A DNA stretch of 64,000 nt. Source: Corynebacterium liangguodongii (GTDB taxonomy: Bacteria > Actinomycetota > Actinomycetes > Mycobacteriales > Mycobacteriaceae). Under the pieces are notes generated by a model, which saw only the letters and a program-made list of their open reading frames with translations, searched no databases and was not told the origin of the DNA. The stretch covers positions 1,302,001 through 1,366,000 of the forward strand of contig NZ_CP026948.1 in assembly GCF_003070865.1 (NCBI RefSeq), given 5' to 3'. Position 1 is the first letter of the stretch. Every line of letters begins with the position of its first letter. The translations under genes and the position numbers were made by a program. Below are positions 16,420 through 25,395 of the stretch, piece by piece.

Positions 16420-17646
16420 CTAAGCGCCGCCTGCGGGTTCGAGAGCGGCGACGACTTCGAAGTGGTGGGTGTTGGGGAAGGCGTCGATAAGCATGAGCCG
16501 CGTCACCGCGTACCCGCGCTCCCCGAAGGTTGCCAGGTCGCGGGCGAAGGTGGCCGGGTCGCACCCGATGTGGATCACCCGCTGCGGCCGCGCCGCCGCG
16601 ATCATCCGTACGACGCCCTCTCCGGCGCCCGTGCGGGGCGGATCGAGGACGACCAGCCCTGGGTCAACAAGCGAGCGGGCCTCTTCGACCGCCATGTTGT
16701 GCACGCTCAGCGGGTATTTTTCAAAGCACGCTTGGTCGCGCCCCGCCGCCGAAGCAGAGATGTCGACCGAATCGATGTGGCTCGCACCACCTAGCGCGCG
16801 GTCGATGGCGGGGACGAACACGCCCACTCCGCCGTAGAGGTCCCACCCGGCGCGACGCTCGTACTCGCCGGCACCCCATTCCTCCACGATGGCGGCGTAC
16901 GTGTCGGGCGCGCGGGTGTGGGCCTGCCAAAACGCCGTCGCAGGAAAGGTATAGGCGTGCGCTCCCACCCGCTCGGTCACGGTGCCCGTGCCTTCGAGCA
17001 CCGTGACAGCCCGCTCGACGCGCTTGCCGCGCGGGGCCTGTGCGGTCTCGACGACGTGGCGCTGCCCGTCGGCGTCGCGCACCGCAACGACCTCTGAGCC
17101 GGGGTTAAAGGTTCGCGCCCGCGTGCCGACGACCCCGTCGAGCAGCCCCGGGACCGCCTGCGTGCAGGCTACCTGGGTCACCAGGTCATTGGAACGGGCG
17201 TGGCGCAGACCCGCGCGGCCACTACCATCAACGCCGAGGCGGACCCTCGTGCGCCACCCCACAACCGGCTCGAGCGCGATGGCGTCCACGTCCTCGGGCA
17301 CCCCCGCCGCGCCAAAGACGCTCGAGCGGCCCGCAAGCGCCCGGAGCTGGCCTATAAGAACGTGCTTTTTAAACTCGAGCTGGTCACCAGCGGCGATGTG
17401 CGAGTAGTCGCAGCAGCCCGCCCCGGCAGCCGCAGCCGGGCAGGTATGCGGGACGCGGGAGGGCGAGGGCGATAAGACGTCGACAAGCGAGGCGCGCGCC
17501 CAGCGCTTCTTCGTCTTGGTCAGCCGCGCCCGCACGGTATCGCCCGGCACGGCTCCGTCGATAAAGACGACCCGCCCGCTCTCGTCGCGGGCGATGCCGG
17601 CCCCGCCGTGCGCGATGGCGGTGACGTCGAGCTCGATCTCGCTCAC
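16420..17646 (-). CDS. TrmA/RlmCD-type RNA 5-methyluridine methyltransferase
   Basis: A 408-residue class I SAM-dependent methyltransferase for uridine in tRNA or rRNA. An N-terminal TRAM domain (SEIELDVTAIAHGGAG, about 1-60) is followed by a cysteine-rich segment (CPAAAAGAGCCDY) that may hold an iron-sulfur cluster, then the methyltransferase core with VVLDPPRTGAGEGVV and the catalytic cysteine in IHIGCDPATFARDL. Start GTG 17646 overlaps the DUF3710 stop (GTGA) and begins the TRAM domain. The long upstream extension of the frame runs through DUF3710 and is not used. Whether the target is tRNA U54 or a 23S position cannot be told from sequence. Confidence 0.85.
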   Translation of the reverse strand: MSEIELDVTAIAHGGAGIARDESGRVVFIDGAVPGDTVRARLTKTKKRWARASLVDVLSPSPSRVPHTCPAAAAGAGCCDYSHIAAGDQLEFKKHVLIGQLRALAGRSSVFGAAGVPEDVDAIALEPVVGWRTRVRLGVDGSGRAGLRHARSNDLVTQVACTQAVPGLLDGVVGTRARTFNPGSEVVAVRDADGQRHVVETAQAPRGKRVERAVTVLEGTGTVTERVGAHAYTFPATAFWQAHTRAPDTYAAIVEEWGAGEYERRAGWDLYGGVGVFVPAIDRALGGASHIDSVDISASAAGRDQACFEKYPLSVHNMAVEEARSLVDPGLVVLDPPRTGAGEGVVRMIAAARPQRVIHIGCDPATFARDLATFGERGYAVTRLMLIDAFPNTHHFEVVAALEPAGGA

Positions 17647-18485
17647 CGAGTTCCCGGTTCCTGCCTGGCGTTTTCTTCCATCACCCTGCCGAGCGCCTCG
17701 CTTAACGACGCCACAGTAGCCTGCTCCGGCCGTGCCCCATCCCCACCCTGCTGGGCGTTGCGGGCAATAACGGCCTGCTGGACCTGCTGGGCGAGCTGAG
17801 CGGGCAGCACCACGGGCAGGGAATTGCCCGCCAGGATGGGATCCGCGCCGCGGTAGATGAAGCTGCGCCCGACGAGCTCGCGGCCGAGCTGCGCGAGCTC
17901 GTCCTCCTTGCCCGTTGGCGCCGCGAGGGTCACGCGGTAGAGCCAGCGCGGGCCCTCCACGCCGATGATCCTGATTACCCCGTTGGTCCCGGTGCCCACG
18001 ACCTCGCGGCCCCACGGCCCGGTCTCGAACCGGACCGGCATTCCCTCCGAGCGCATCCCCTCGGCGATTTCCTCAGACGAGCTCTCCCAGATCCCCCCGG
18101 TGCGAGGCGCGGCAAACGCGACTGGGGTGGCTCGCCCGTGGCGGGTGACAATGTGGACCATCTTCGGCCCGGCCTCGCCCATCTCCACCTGCACCTGGGA
18201 CTCCTTCGGCAGCGGGATGCGCATGGACCCGAGGTTCAAGGTGACGCTGGAGAAGTCGCTGAAGTCGAAATCGTCGATGTTGACGCTGTCTCCATCAAAC
18301 GGGCCGGTCTCCCCACCGACTGCGTCGTGGGCGATGACCACAGGATCGGCAGGCTCGGCGGCCTGCTCCGCCTCCGCCGCGTCGATCCCGGGCTCCTGCG
18401 CCGCGAGCTGCGGATCGTCCTTCTCGGCCGCCGCGTCGCGGGCGGGCTGGGCCGATTTTTTCTTTCCAAAGGGCCAAAGGGCCAT
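17643..18485 (-). CDS. DUF3710 protein
   Basis: A 280-residue cytoplasmic protein of unknown function, typical of actinobacteria at this locus next to dut. It starts MALWPFGKKK, continues with a low-complexity acidic segment (to about residue 65), then a conserved domain of about 190 residues containing VNIDDFDFSDFSSVTLNLGSM and GVEGPRWLYRVTLAAP, and ends with a Gln/Ala-rich helix. ATG 18485 follows a GAAAGGAAG ribosome site. It is coupled to the downstream methyltransferase by a 4-base overlap. No catalytic motif is recognised. Confidence 0.82.
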   Translation of the reverse strand: MALWPFGKKKSAQPARDAAAEKDDPQLAAQEPGIDAAEAEQAAEPADPVVIAHDAVGGETGPFDGDSVNIDDFDFSDFSSVTLNLGSMRIPLPKESQVQVEMGEAGPKMVHIVTRHGRATPVAFAAPRTGGIWESSSEEIAEGMRSEGMPVRFETGPWGREVVGTGTNGVIRIIGVEGPRWLYRVTLAAPTGKEDELAQLGRELVGRSFIYRGADPILAGNSLPVVLPAQLAQQVQQAVIARNAQQGGDGARPEQATVASLSEALGRVMEENARQEPGTR

Positions 18486-18576
18486 GTTCTTCGCCTTCCT
18501 TTCACCACCGCATTCGGGGGGCGCGGGTTGCTTTTCTCTCTCCCCGACTCTAGCGAAGACTCATGCGTTCGCCCCG

Positions 18577-19044
18577 CTAGTGGGTTCCCGTGGAACCGTA
18601 GCCCCCGGATCCGCGCTCGGTCTCATCGAGCGCATCGACTTCGACGACCTCGCAGAGCTCGACCTTTTGCACGACGAGCTGCGCGATGCGCATCCCGCGG
18701 GTGATCTCGATCGGCGTTTCGACGTCGGTGTTGATCAAGCAGACCTTGATCTCGCCGCGGTAGCCCGCATCGACGGTGCCCGGCGTGTTGACAATACTCA
18801 ACCCGCACCTCGCGGCGAGCCCGGAGCGGGGGTGGATCAACCCGACCGTGCCCGCGGGCAGGGCAATCGCGATGCCCGTGCCCACCAGCGCCCGCTGCCC
18901 GGGCTGCAAGGTGAGCTCTTCCACGGAGTAGAGGTCTGCCCCGGCATCGTCTGGGTGCGCTCTCGTGGGCACGATCGCCGCTGGGTCGAGACGCTTGACA
19001 CGCAGGGCGTCGAAAAGCTGGCTATCTCGTTCTGGGGTGTTCAC
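18577..19044 (-). CDS. dut: dUTP diphosphatase
   Basis: A 155-residue trimeric dUTPase that hydrolyses dUTP to dUMP and protects DNA from uracil. The five motifs are present: [45 protein letters not shown] and the C-terminal [13 protein letters not shown] arm that closes the active site. Start GTG 19044 was chosen because TAGTGT lies exactly 7 bases upstream on the minus strand and the protein length then matches the family. Longer readings run into the divergent gene. A leaderless transcript is expected. Confidence 0.95.
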   Translation of the reverse strand: MNTPERDSQLFDALRVKRLDPAAIVPTRAHPDDAGADLYSVEELTLQPGQRALVGTGIAIALPAGTVGLIHPRSGLAARCGLSIVNTPGTVDAGYRGEIKVCLINTDVETPIEITRGMRIAQLVVQKVELCEVVEVDALDETERGSGGYGSTGTH

Positions 19045-19068
19045 GGGCACTACACTACAGTTGCGTGG
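19045..19068. promoter_or_regulatory. Back-to-back leaderless promoters of dut and the DUF3093 gene
   Basis: The two starts are separated by 24 bases. The minus-strand -10 TAGTGT (19052-19057) is 7 bases from the dut GTG. The plus-strand -10 TACAGT (19056-19061) is 7 bases from the DUF3093 GTG at 19069. The two boxes share two base pairs, so polymerase could hardly occupy both at once. Confidence 0.5.
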
Positions 19069-19578
19069 GTGAGCGAAATGCACAACAGCGACGTTGATCA
19101 GATCCGCGGGGCCACGGAGGTGCTCTACCGCGAGCGGCAGTGGGTGCCGTGGTACTTCTGGCTGGCCGGGGCCCTGTTTAGCCTGCTTGTGGCCGCACAG
19201 TTCGCGCTCAACCGCAACGCGTTGTGGTTTTTCGGCCCGCTCATTGTCGTCTGCGCGCTCGCGGGGTGGTTTATGGTGTGGCTCTCGCGCACCGTGGTGG
19301 TAGTCGAGCGCGATGCCTCGGGCACCCGGTGGCTCAGCGTCGACGGAGCGAACCTGCCCCACACAGTCGTGGCCCGCTCGATAGTGGTGCCGGCCTCTGC
19401 CCGGCGCAACGCCCTCGGGCGCCAACTCGACCCCGCGGCCTTCCTCGTCACCCACGGCTGGGTCAAGGAACACGCCCTCATCGTTCTCGACGACCCGGAG
19501 GACCCCACCCCCTACTGGCTCGTATCCTCCCAGGACCCAGCGCGCCTGCTCGAGGCGTTCGTCCCGGCGGAGCGCTAG
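19069..19578 (+). CDS. DUF3093 membrane protein
   Basis: A 169-residue protein with two adjacent transmembrane helices (about 28-45 and 53-72) and a C-terminal domain of about 95 residues, containing [15 protein letters not shown] and ending with [21 protein letters not shown]. This is the actinobacterial DUF3093 layout, and the gene is divergent from dut as in mycobacteria. GTG 19069 fits a leaderless promoter (TACAGT, 7 bases). ATG 19078 is the alternative. Function is unknown. Its role in nucleotide metabolism is not supported by anything except position. Confidence 0.75.
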   Translation: MSEMHNSDVDQIRGATEVLYRERQWVPWYFWLAGALFSLLVAAQFALNRNALWFFGPLIVVCALAGWFMVWLSRTVVVVERDASGTRWLSVDGANLPHTVVARSIVVPASARRNALGRQLDPAAFLVTHGWVKEHALIVLDDPEDPTPYWLVSSQDPARLLEAFVPAER

Positions 19579-19587
19579 GCGGCTCGC

Positions 19588-19878
19588 CTACTCGCAGTCG
19601 AGGCAGATAGCCACGCCGCCGTCTTCGTAGGCGAGGCGGTTTTTCTTCTGCACGAGGAAGCAGGACCCGCAGGTAAATTCGTCCTCGCGGCGGGGAACCA
19701 CGTTGACGTTGAGCTCCTCGCCCGAGAGGTCCTGGCTGGGCAGCTCGAAGGAGTCAACGATCTCCCCTTCGTCGTCCATGCTGCTGCCGGCGGCCTCCGC
19801 GGCCTTGAGGCCTTCGAGGGAATCGGTTTCAATGTCGTCGTCCACGCTGCGGCGCGGGGCGTCGTAGTCTGTCGCCAT
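19588..19878 (-). CDS. DUF4193 zinc-ribbon protein
   Basis: A 96-residue acidic protein with a C-terminal zinc ribbon: FTCGSCFLV and ICLDCE supply four cysteines. The N-terminal half (MATDYDAPRRSVDDD) is charged and probably unstructured. The family is found across actinobacteria near dut and suhB, and its function is unknown. A strong GGAGGAG ribosome site precedes ATG 19878, and a good sigma-70 type promoter lies about 90 bases upstream, so it is probably well expressed. It ends 10 bases from the convergent DUF3093 stop. Confidence 0.8.
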   Translation of the reverse strand: MATDYDAPRRSVDDDIETDSLEGLKAAEAAGSSMDDEGEIVDSFELPSQDLSGEELNVNVVPRREDEFTCGSCFLVQKKNRLAYEDGGVAICLDCE

Positions 19879-19967
19879 AATCGGCTCTCCTCCAGGACGT
19901 ATCGTGCGATCCAGGCGAGCCTTTGAGGGTAGGTGGAAAGGCCGCCTGCGTGTTCACTTTGAGCGGA

Positions 19968-19996
19968 ATACTAAAGCACGATCGAATCGCTGTCAT
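19968..19996 (-). promoter_or_regulatory. Promoter of the DUF4193 gene
   Basis: On the minus strand ATGACA (19996-19991), a 17-base spacer and TAGTAT (19973-19968) form a near-consensus housekeeping promoter. The predicted transcript has a leader of about 80 bases. Confidence 0.6.
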
Positions 19997-20051
19997 ATTC
20001 GCAGGTAGCAGGCGCGCCCGGCGGAGTTTTCGGGCCGCGCTTGCCCTCGGG

Positions 20052-20894
20052 TTAGCACAGCGGCTCCCACGCCCCGGCATTCTTGAGCAGCGCCGCGAAT
20101 TCCGCCCACACGCCGGGGGCCGCCGCGGCGGTGAGCCGCCCCTGCGCACCTTCGGCGTCGAGCCCCGGGTGGTGGACCGTCGCGCCCGCCTCCGCGGCGA
20201 TGACCGCGCCGGCGGCGTAATCCCACGGGTGCGTCCCGTGTTCGAAGTACGCGTCGACCCGGCCGCAGGCCACGGCGCACAGGTCGAGCGCGGCCGACCC
20301 GGCGCGGCGGATATCCCGCACGCGGGGCAGCACCTCGGTGAGGATCTCCGCCTGGCTCGCCCTGCGCTGACTCGAGTAGGAAAACCCGGTGGCCACGAGG
20401 GAGTGCGCAAGCCGGGTCGCCTGCGACGCGGTGATCTCGCGGGACTTTCCGCCTCGCTGCACGCGAGCGCCGCAGCCCCGCGCGGCGCTAAAGAGCTCGC
20501 CGGTCGCCGGATTGCACACCGCCCCGGCGACGAGCTGCCCGTCGACGGCGACGCCGAGGGAGACGGCGTAGCTCGGGATGCCGTAGAGGAAGTTCACGGT
20601 GCCGTCGATGGGATCGACAATCCACTGCACGCCGGTCGTGCCCGCGTCGTGCGTGCCCTCCTCCCCGACGATGCCGTCCCCGGGCCGCAGCCGGGCGATC
20701 TCTCGAGCGATAAATTCCTCGCTCGCTCGGTCAACCACCGTCACAGGGTCAACCTCGGAGCTCTTCGTCGCCGCCACGGACAGGCCGCCCGCGGCCACGA
20801 GGGCTGCGCGGCGCTGTGCAACCAGGTCGGCTGCGCGGGAGGCGATGTCGGCGGCGAGGGGGAGCAGCGAGGGGGCGTCGTCACGCGAAAGCAT
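20052..20894 (-). CDS. suhB: Inositol monophosphatase family protein (SuhB-like)
   Basis: A 280-residue Mg-dependent, Li-sensitive phosphatase. The metal-site motifs are GIVGEEG, WIVDPIDGTVNFLYG and HPWDYAAGAVIA. Hydrolysis of inositol-1-phosphate would feed phosphatidylinositol and mycothiol synthesis, but members of this family also act on other sugar phosphates. ATG 20894 was chosen because it gives the usual N-terminus (SRDDAPSLLPLA) and leaves 34 bases to the divergent ppgK start. Longer readings would overlap ppgK. Confidence 0.88.
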   Translation of the reverse strand: MLSRDDAPSLLPLAADIASRAADLVAQRRAALVAAGGLSVAATKSSEVDPVTVVDRASEEFIAREIARLRPGDGIVGEEGTHDAGTTGVQWIVDPIDGTVNFLYGIPSYAVSLGVAVDGQLVAGAVCNPATGELFSAARGCGARVQRGGKSREITASQATRLAHSLVATGFSYSSQRRASQAEILTEVLPRVRDIRRAGSAALDLCAVACGRVDAYFEHGTHPWDYAAGAVIAAEAGATVHHPGLDAEGAQGRLTAAAAPGVWAEFAALLKNAGAWEPLC

Positions 20895-20928
20895 GCCGTC
20901 TATTGTGCGCGCCGCTAGACTTGCGCGC

Positions 20929-21696
20929 ATGGCAGCACAGACTAGCCCCGGTGTGGCGCTTGGGATAGACGTCGGCGGGTCCGCAGTCAAGGGTGCGTTG
21001 GTGGATGTGGCTCGCGGCCATCTGCGCGGCGAGCAGGTCACCATCCCCACCCCGCGGCCCGCCACCCCCGAGGCCGTTGCTGAAACCGTCGCGGACATCG
21101 CGAGCAGGCTCGACTGGGCGGGCCCCGTCGGCGTCGCGTTCCCCAGCGTCATCGTCGATCAGGTGGCGCTCACCGCCGCCAACATCGACCCCGCGTGGAT
21201 TGGTACGGGAGCGCGCGAGACGTTCACCTCGCGGCTGGGCACAAGCGAGGTCAGCGTGCTTAACGACGCCGACGCGGCCGGCCTCGCAGAAGTCGCCTTC
21301 GGCGATCCCGCGGCACGCTCCGGCGCCGTGCTCTTCCTCACCTTCGGCACCGGCATCGGCTCGGCTCTCTTCATCGACGGCCGCCTCTTTCCCAACACCG
21401 AACTAGGCCACCTCATGGTCGGCTCCGAACAGGCGGAGCACCAGGCCTCCTCGGCCGTCAAAGACCGCCTCGGGCTTAGCTTCGAGCAATGGGCGCGGCG
21501 TGTCGACGCCGTGCTCGGCGAGTACGAGGCGCTATTTAACCCCTCCCTCATCGTCGTCGGCGGCGGGATTTCGGAAAACGCCGAAAAGTGGGTCGGCCTG
21601 CTCAACACCAGGGCACGGGTGATCCCGGCGCAGCTGCGCAACCGGGCGGGAATCATCGGCGCCGCGATGGCCGCAGTGGACCGCCTCACTCCTTAA
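20929..21696 (+). CDS. ppgK: Polyphosphate glucokinase
   Basis: A ROK-family kinase of 255 residues that phosphorylates glucose using polyphosphate and usually also ATP. The phosphate-binding GIDVGGSAVKGALVD, the second ROK loop VLFLTFGTGIGSALF and the glucose-binding ELGHLMVG are visible. The usual ROK zinc cysteine cluster is absent, as is normal for PpgK. TAGACT (20916-20921), 7 bases, then ATG 20929 gives a leaderless start. Position between suhB and sigA is the conserved actinobacterial one. Confidence 0.93.
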   Translation: MAAQTSPGVALGIDVGGSAVKGALVDVARGHLRGEQVTIPTPRPATPEAVAETVADIASRLDWAGPVGVAFPSVIVDQVALTAANIDPAWIGTGARETFTSRLGTSEVSVLNDADAAGLAEVAFGDPAARSGAVLFLTFGTGIGSALFIDGRLFPNTELGHLMVGSEQAEHQASSAVKDRLGLSFEQWARRVDAVLGEYEALFNPSLIVVGGGISENAEKWVGLLNTRARVIPAQLRNRAGIIGAAMAAVDRLTP

Positions 21697-21725
21697 GCCG
21701 CGCCCGCTTGGTACACTCAGCCTTT

Positions 21726-21754
21726 CTGACATATCAACGTAGTTTGCGTACTGT
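21726..21754 (+). promoter_or_regulatory. Promoter of sigA
   Basis: CTGACA (21726-21731), a 17-base spacer and TACTGT (21749-21754) lie about 55 bases before the sigA start. The -35 has five of six consensus bases and the -10 fits TANNNT. Confidence 0.55.
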
Positions 21755-21808
21755 GGGTTGCCTAGGACATGTGAAGACCCACCATGAGTTTTGAGTGAAA
21801 GGGCGTAC

Positions 21809-23251
21809 GTGGCAGTCAGCGAGAATTCCGAGACCGCGGCGGACCAGGCTGAAGCCGGCGCGCCAGCGGCGCCTGCCCGGAAGGCAGCCAAGCGCACTGC
21901 TAAGAAGGCCACCAAGAAGGCGGCGAAGAAGACCGCTAAGAAAACCGTGAAGAAGACGGCGAAAAAAACGGCCAAGAAGGCCGTCAAGCGCGCCGCGAAG
22001 AAGAACACCGCCGCCTTCCCCGCGGAGGCCACGCCCGCCGAGGACGAGCTCGACGATCGCCTCGACGGCGGCCTTGGCGAGGCAGAGACCGAAGAGTCCG
22101 ACATCGACGGCGAAGACTTCGACGCGCTGATCGACGACGACGAGGAGTTCGGCGGCGATCTCGACGACGAGCTCGGGGACGACGGCGTCGACGGCGTCGA
22201 TGACGAATCCGACGAGAACGACGACGCCGAGGACGAAGACGCCGGCGCCTCCGTCTGGGACATCGAGGAATCCGCCACCCTGCGCCAGGCCCGCAAGGAC
22301 GCCCAGCTCACTGCGTCGGCAGACTCCGTTCGCGCCTACCTCAAGCAGATTGGCAAGGTCGCTCTTCTCGATGCTGAGATGGAGGTCTCCCTAGCCAAGC
22401 GCATCGAGGCAGGCCTCTACGCGCAGCACCGGCTCGACGAGATGGAGCGCGCCGCCGCCGAGGGCGATAAGGACGCCAAGCTCACCCCCGCCGTCAAGCG
22501 CGACCTGCGCGCCGTCGCCCGCGACGGCCGCAAGGCGAAGAACCACCTGCTGGAGGCTAACCTGCGCCTCGTCGTCTCCCTGGCCAAGCGCTACACCGGC
22601 CGCGGCATGGCGTTTTTGGACCTCATCCAGGAGGGCAACTTAGGCCTGATCCGCGCCGTGGAGAAGTTCGACTACTCCAAGGGGTACAAGTTCTCCACCT
22701 ACGCGACCTGGTGGATCCGTCAGGCGATCACCCGCGCGATGGCTGACCAGGCCCGCACGATCCGCATACCGGTGCACATGGTCGAGGTCATCAACAAGCT
22801 CGGCCGCATCCAGCGCGAGCTGCTCCAGGACCTCGGCCGCGAACCGACGCCGCAGGAGTTGGCGAAGGAGATGGATATCACCGAGGAGAAGGTCCTCGAG
22901 ATCCAGCAGTACGCCCGCGAGCCCATCTCCCTCGATCAGACGATTGGCGACGAAGGCGACAGCCAACTCGGAGACTTCATCGAGGACTCCGAGGCCGTCG
23001 TGGCCGTCGATGCTGTCTCGTTCACCTTGCTTCAAGACCAGCTCCAAGACGTCCTACACACGCTGTCCGAGCGCGAGGCCGGCGTCGTTCGCCTCCGCTT
23101 CGGGCTTACCGACGGCATGCCCCGCACGCTTGACGAAATCGGCCAAGTCTACGGCGTCACTCGAGAGCGCATCCGCCAGATCGAATCGAAGACGATGTCG
23201 AAGCTGCGCCATCCCTCGCGCTCCCAGGTCCTGCGCGACTACCTCGACTAG
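21809..23251 (+). CDS. sigA: Primary sigma factor SigA
   Basis: The housekeeping sigma-70 of the cell, 480 residues. Regions 1.2-4 are strongly conserved: [53 protein letters not shown] and the region 4.2 helix [20 protein letters not shown], ending LRDYLD. The N-terminal extension is made of lysine/alanine repeats (about residues 20-65, [12 protein letters not shown]) followed by an almost purely acidic segment (about 75-150). GTG 21809 was chosen over a TTG at 21791 because AAAGGG stands 5 bases before it. ppgK lies upstream on the same strand. Confidence 0.97.
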   Translation: MAVSENSETAADQAEAGAPAAPARKAAKRTAKKATKKAAKKTAKKTVKKTAKKTAKKAVKRAAKKNTAAFPAEATPAEDELDDRLDGGLGEAETEESDIDGEDFDALIDDDEEFGGDLDDELGDDGVDGVDDESDENDDAEDEDAGASVWDIEESATLRQARKDAQLTASADSVRAYLKQIGKVALLDAEMEVSLAKRIEAGLYAQHRLDEMERAAAEGDKDAKLTPAVKRDLRAVARDGRKAKNHLLEANLRLVVSLAKRYTGRGMAFLDLIQEGNLGLIRAVEKFDYSKGYKFSTYATWWIRQAITRAMADQARTIRIPVHMVEVINKLGRIQRELLQDLGREPTPQELAKEMDITEEKVLEIQQYAREPISLDQTIGDEGDSQLGDFIEDSEAVVAVDAVSFTLLQDQLQDVLHTLSEREAGVVRLRFGLTDGMPRTLDEIGQVYGVTRERIRQIESKTMSKLRHPSRSQVLRDYLD

Positions 23252-23376
23252 CTCGCCGCCGCAGCCCCGCTGCGCCCTAGTGTGTTGCGTGGGGTTTCGC
23301 GGCGCTGGGTGTTGTTGTTAGAGCTAATAGACCACGACCCCGGCCGCACCCCACGCGCGCACCGGCCAGCCGCGCA

Positions 23377-25080
23377 TCACCAGCCCCGCAGGTATGCAAT
23401 GCGGTCGCGCAACTGCTGCGCATTGCACAACGCCGTCGGCGGGCCCCCGCAGGCCTTACGTACCTCATTGTGGATAGCGCCGTGCGGCCGACCAGTGCGC
23501 CCGGCAACGACGGAGACACGGGTGTTGAGCTCGCGGCGCAGTGCGGGGATGTCGTCAGCGGCCAAAGAACCCGAAGAACCCGAAGACCCAACAGACCCCG
23601 AACCAGAAGACCGACCCCCCGCCTCCCGCGCATCGAGTTGCTCGCTTTGCCGCTTGGCCAAAAGCGTGCGCACTTGCTCGGGGCTAAGCAGCCCCGGTAG
23701 CCCGAGGAAGTCTTGCTCTTCTGCGGAACCGGCGACTGTGGCGGTGCCGTAGGTTGAGCCGTCGAAGATGAGGGAGTCAAGTTCGGCGGACGCCCCGATG
23801 GACTCGTAGCCGGGGGCTTCGTCGGGCTCGCTGACCGTCCGGTTGGCTTGCTGCAAAAGCTCATCCGACCAGCCGGATTCACGGTGCGGTTTGCCCAGTA
23901 CGTGGTCGCGGGAGACTTCCATTTCTTCGGCGAGGCGCAGCAGCACCGGGACCGAGGGGAGGAAGACGGAGGCGGACTCGCCGGGCATGCGCGAGCGGAC
24001 AAAGCGCCCGATTGCCTGGGCGAAAAACAGCGGTGTTGACGCTGAGGTGGCGTAGACGCCCACGGCGAGGCGCGGCACGTCGACGCCTTCGGAGACCATG
24101 CGCACGGCGACCATCCATTCGCTGGTGGAGGCGGAGAACTCGTCGATGCGCTCGGAGGAGCCGGGTTCGTCGGAAAGCACGACGGTGACCGGGGTGGAGC
24201 TTAAGCCTTCGAGGATCTTCGCGTAGGCGCGCGCGGTGGTCTTGTCTGTGGCGATGACGAGCCCGCCTGCATCGGGCATGTTCGCGCGGACTTTCTGCAG
24301 GCGGGTATGCGCGGCGCGCAGCACCGCGGCGATCCACTCCCCTTTCGGGTCCAGCGCCGTCTTCCAGGCGCGCGCGGTCTGCTCGGGACTCAGCGGCTCA
24401 CCGAGGCGCGCGGAGTATTCTTCGCCAGCGGAGTCTTTCCATTGCGCCTCGCCGGAATAGGCGAGGAAGACGACGGGGCGGACGACGCCGTCGGCAAGCG
24501 CGTGCGAGTAGCCGTAGGTGTAGTCGGCCTGGCTGACGAGATGGCCCTCGCCGTCCTCGGTGTAGGTGACAAACGGGATGGCGGAGTCGTCGGAACGAAA
24601 TGGCGTGCCGGTCAAGGCGAGGCGGTGCGAGACGTCGTTGTAGGCCTCGCGGACCCCGTCTCCCCAGCTCTTCGCGTCGCCGGCGTGGTGGATTTCGTCG
24701 AGGATGACGAGGGTGCGCCGCGCCGAGGCGACGGCGTGGTGCTTGAACGGGTGCATGCCCACCTGCGCGTAGGTGACCACGATGCCGTCGTAGGCGGCGT
24801 TGACCGCCGAGGAGTTCGTAAACGCCGGGTCGAGCGAGAGCCCGAAGCGCTTCGCGGCGTCCGCCCACTGGTGCTTGAGGTGCTCGGTGGGCACGACGAC
24901 GATGACGCGTTCGACGTCGCGAAGCTCGACGAGGGTGGCCGCGAGCGTGAGCGCGAAAGTGGTTTTTCCCGCGCCCGGCGTTGCCACGGCGAGGAAGTCG
25001 CTTGGCCGGGTGGCCATGAATGCGTCAAAGGCCTCCTGCTGCCACGCGCGCAGCTGGGGCCTGGGGGACGGAGAGGTCAC
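23377..25080 (-). CDS. DEAD/DEAH-box superfamily II helicase
   Basis: A 567-residue helicase of the UvrB/Res type. Walker A is ATPGAGKTTFA, the DEAH box is ILDEIHHAG, motif III is LTGTPFRSD, and motif VI is AQAIGRFVRSRMPGE. The C-terminal part has a Ser/Gly-rich linker (SSGSGSVGSSGSSG) before a small domain of about 60 residues. No nuclease domain is fused. GTG 25080 overlaps the DUF3039 stop as GTGA and starts TSPSPRPQLRAWQQEAFDAF, the natural beginning of the fold. It probably forms an operon with DUF3039. The substrate is unknown. Confidence 0.85.
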   Translation of the reverse strand: MTSPSPRPQLRAWQQEAFDAFMATRPSDFLAVATPGAGKTTFALTLAATLVELRDVERVIVVVPTEHLKHQWADAAKRFGLSLDPAFTNSSAVNAAYDGIVVTYAQVGMHPFKHHAVASARRTLVILDEIHHAGDAKSWGDGVREAYNDVSHRLALTGTPFRSDDSAIPFVTYTEDGEGHLVSQADYTYGYSHALADGVVRPVVFLAYSGEAQWKDSAGEEYSARLGEPLSPEQTARAWKTALDPKGEWIAAVLRAAHTRLQKVRANMPDAGGLVIATDKTTARAYAKILEGLSSTPVTVVLSDEPGSSERIDEFSASTSEWMVAVRMVSEGVDVPRLAVGVYATSASTPLFFAQAIGRFVRSRMPGESASVFLPSVPVLLRLAEEMEVSRDHVLGKPHRESGWSDELLQQANRTVSEPDEAPGYESIGASAELDSLIFDGSTYGTATVAGSAEEQDFLGLPGLLSPEQVRTLLAKRQSEQLDAREAGGRSSGSGSVGSSGSSGSLAADDIPALRRELNTRVSVVAGRTGRPHGAIHNEVRKACGGPPTALCNAQQLRDRIAYLRGW

Positions 25081-25334
25081 TTCCTGCGCAGCCCCTTGTA
25101 AATGCGCTCGCAGTCGGGGCAGACCGGGGAGCCGGGCTTGGCTTGCTTTTTCACGGGGAACGTCGCCCCGCACAGGGCGACGACGACCTTGCCCGAGATG
25201 GCGGAGTCCACGATCTGGTCTTTCTTGACGTAGTGGAAAAACTTCGGGGTGCCGTCGTCAGTAGTCGACGAGGTGTCTTCCCTGAGGGAAGGGCGTTCGA
25301 GGGTTTTCGTCGTCGTAGTCACATCGTCCATCAT
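25077..25334 (-). CDS. DUF3039 zinc-ribbon-like protein
   Basis: An 85-residue cytoplasmic protein with a C-terminal metal-binding pattern: HYV, then ALCGATFPV, then CPDCERIYKGL. The N-terminus is Thr/Ser-rich and probably flexible. The family is actinobacterial, sits between sigA and sigB, and has no known function. Two adjacent ATG codons (25334 and 25331) are possible starts. The stop overlaps the helicase start by 4 bases. Confidence 0.8.
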   Translation of the reverse strand: MMDDVTTTTKTLERPSLREDTSSTTDDGTPKFFHYVKKDQIVDSAISGKVVVALCGATFPVKKQAKPGSPVCPDCERIYKGLRRK

Positions 25335-25395
25335 GCCCCACCGGCCGTGATTTTTTAAGCCACGGCCGCGGTGCTGCGCGCTACGCTGGGATGTC

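Noticed and set aside
17647..18015. N-terminal extension of the RNA methyltransferase through DUF3710
   Set aside because: The extension reads another gene in a shadow frame. The GTG at 17646 begins the TRAM domain and overlaps the upstream stop in the usual coupled way.
19045..19473. Longer dut reading starting at 19473
   Set aside because: It would run antisense through the DUF3093 gene. The shorter form matches the dUTPase length and its -10 box.
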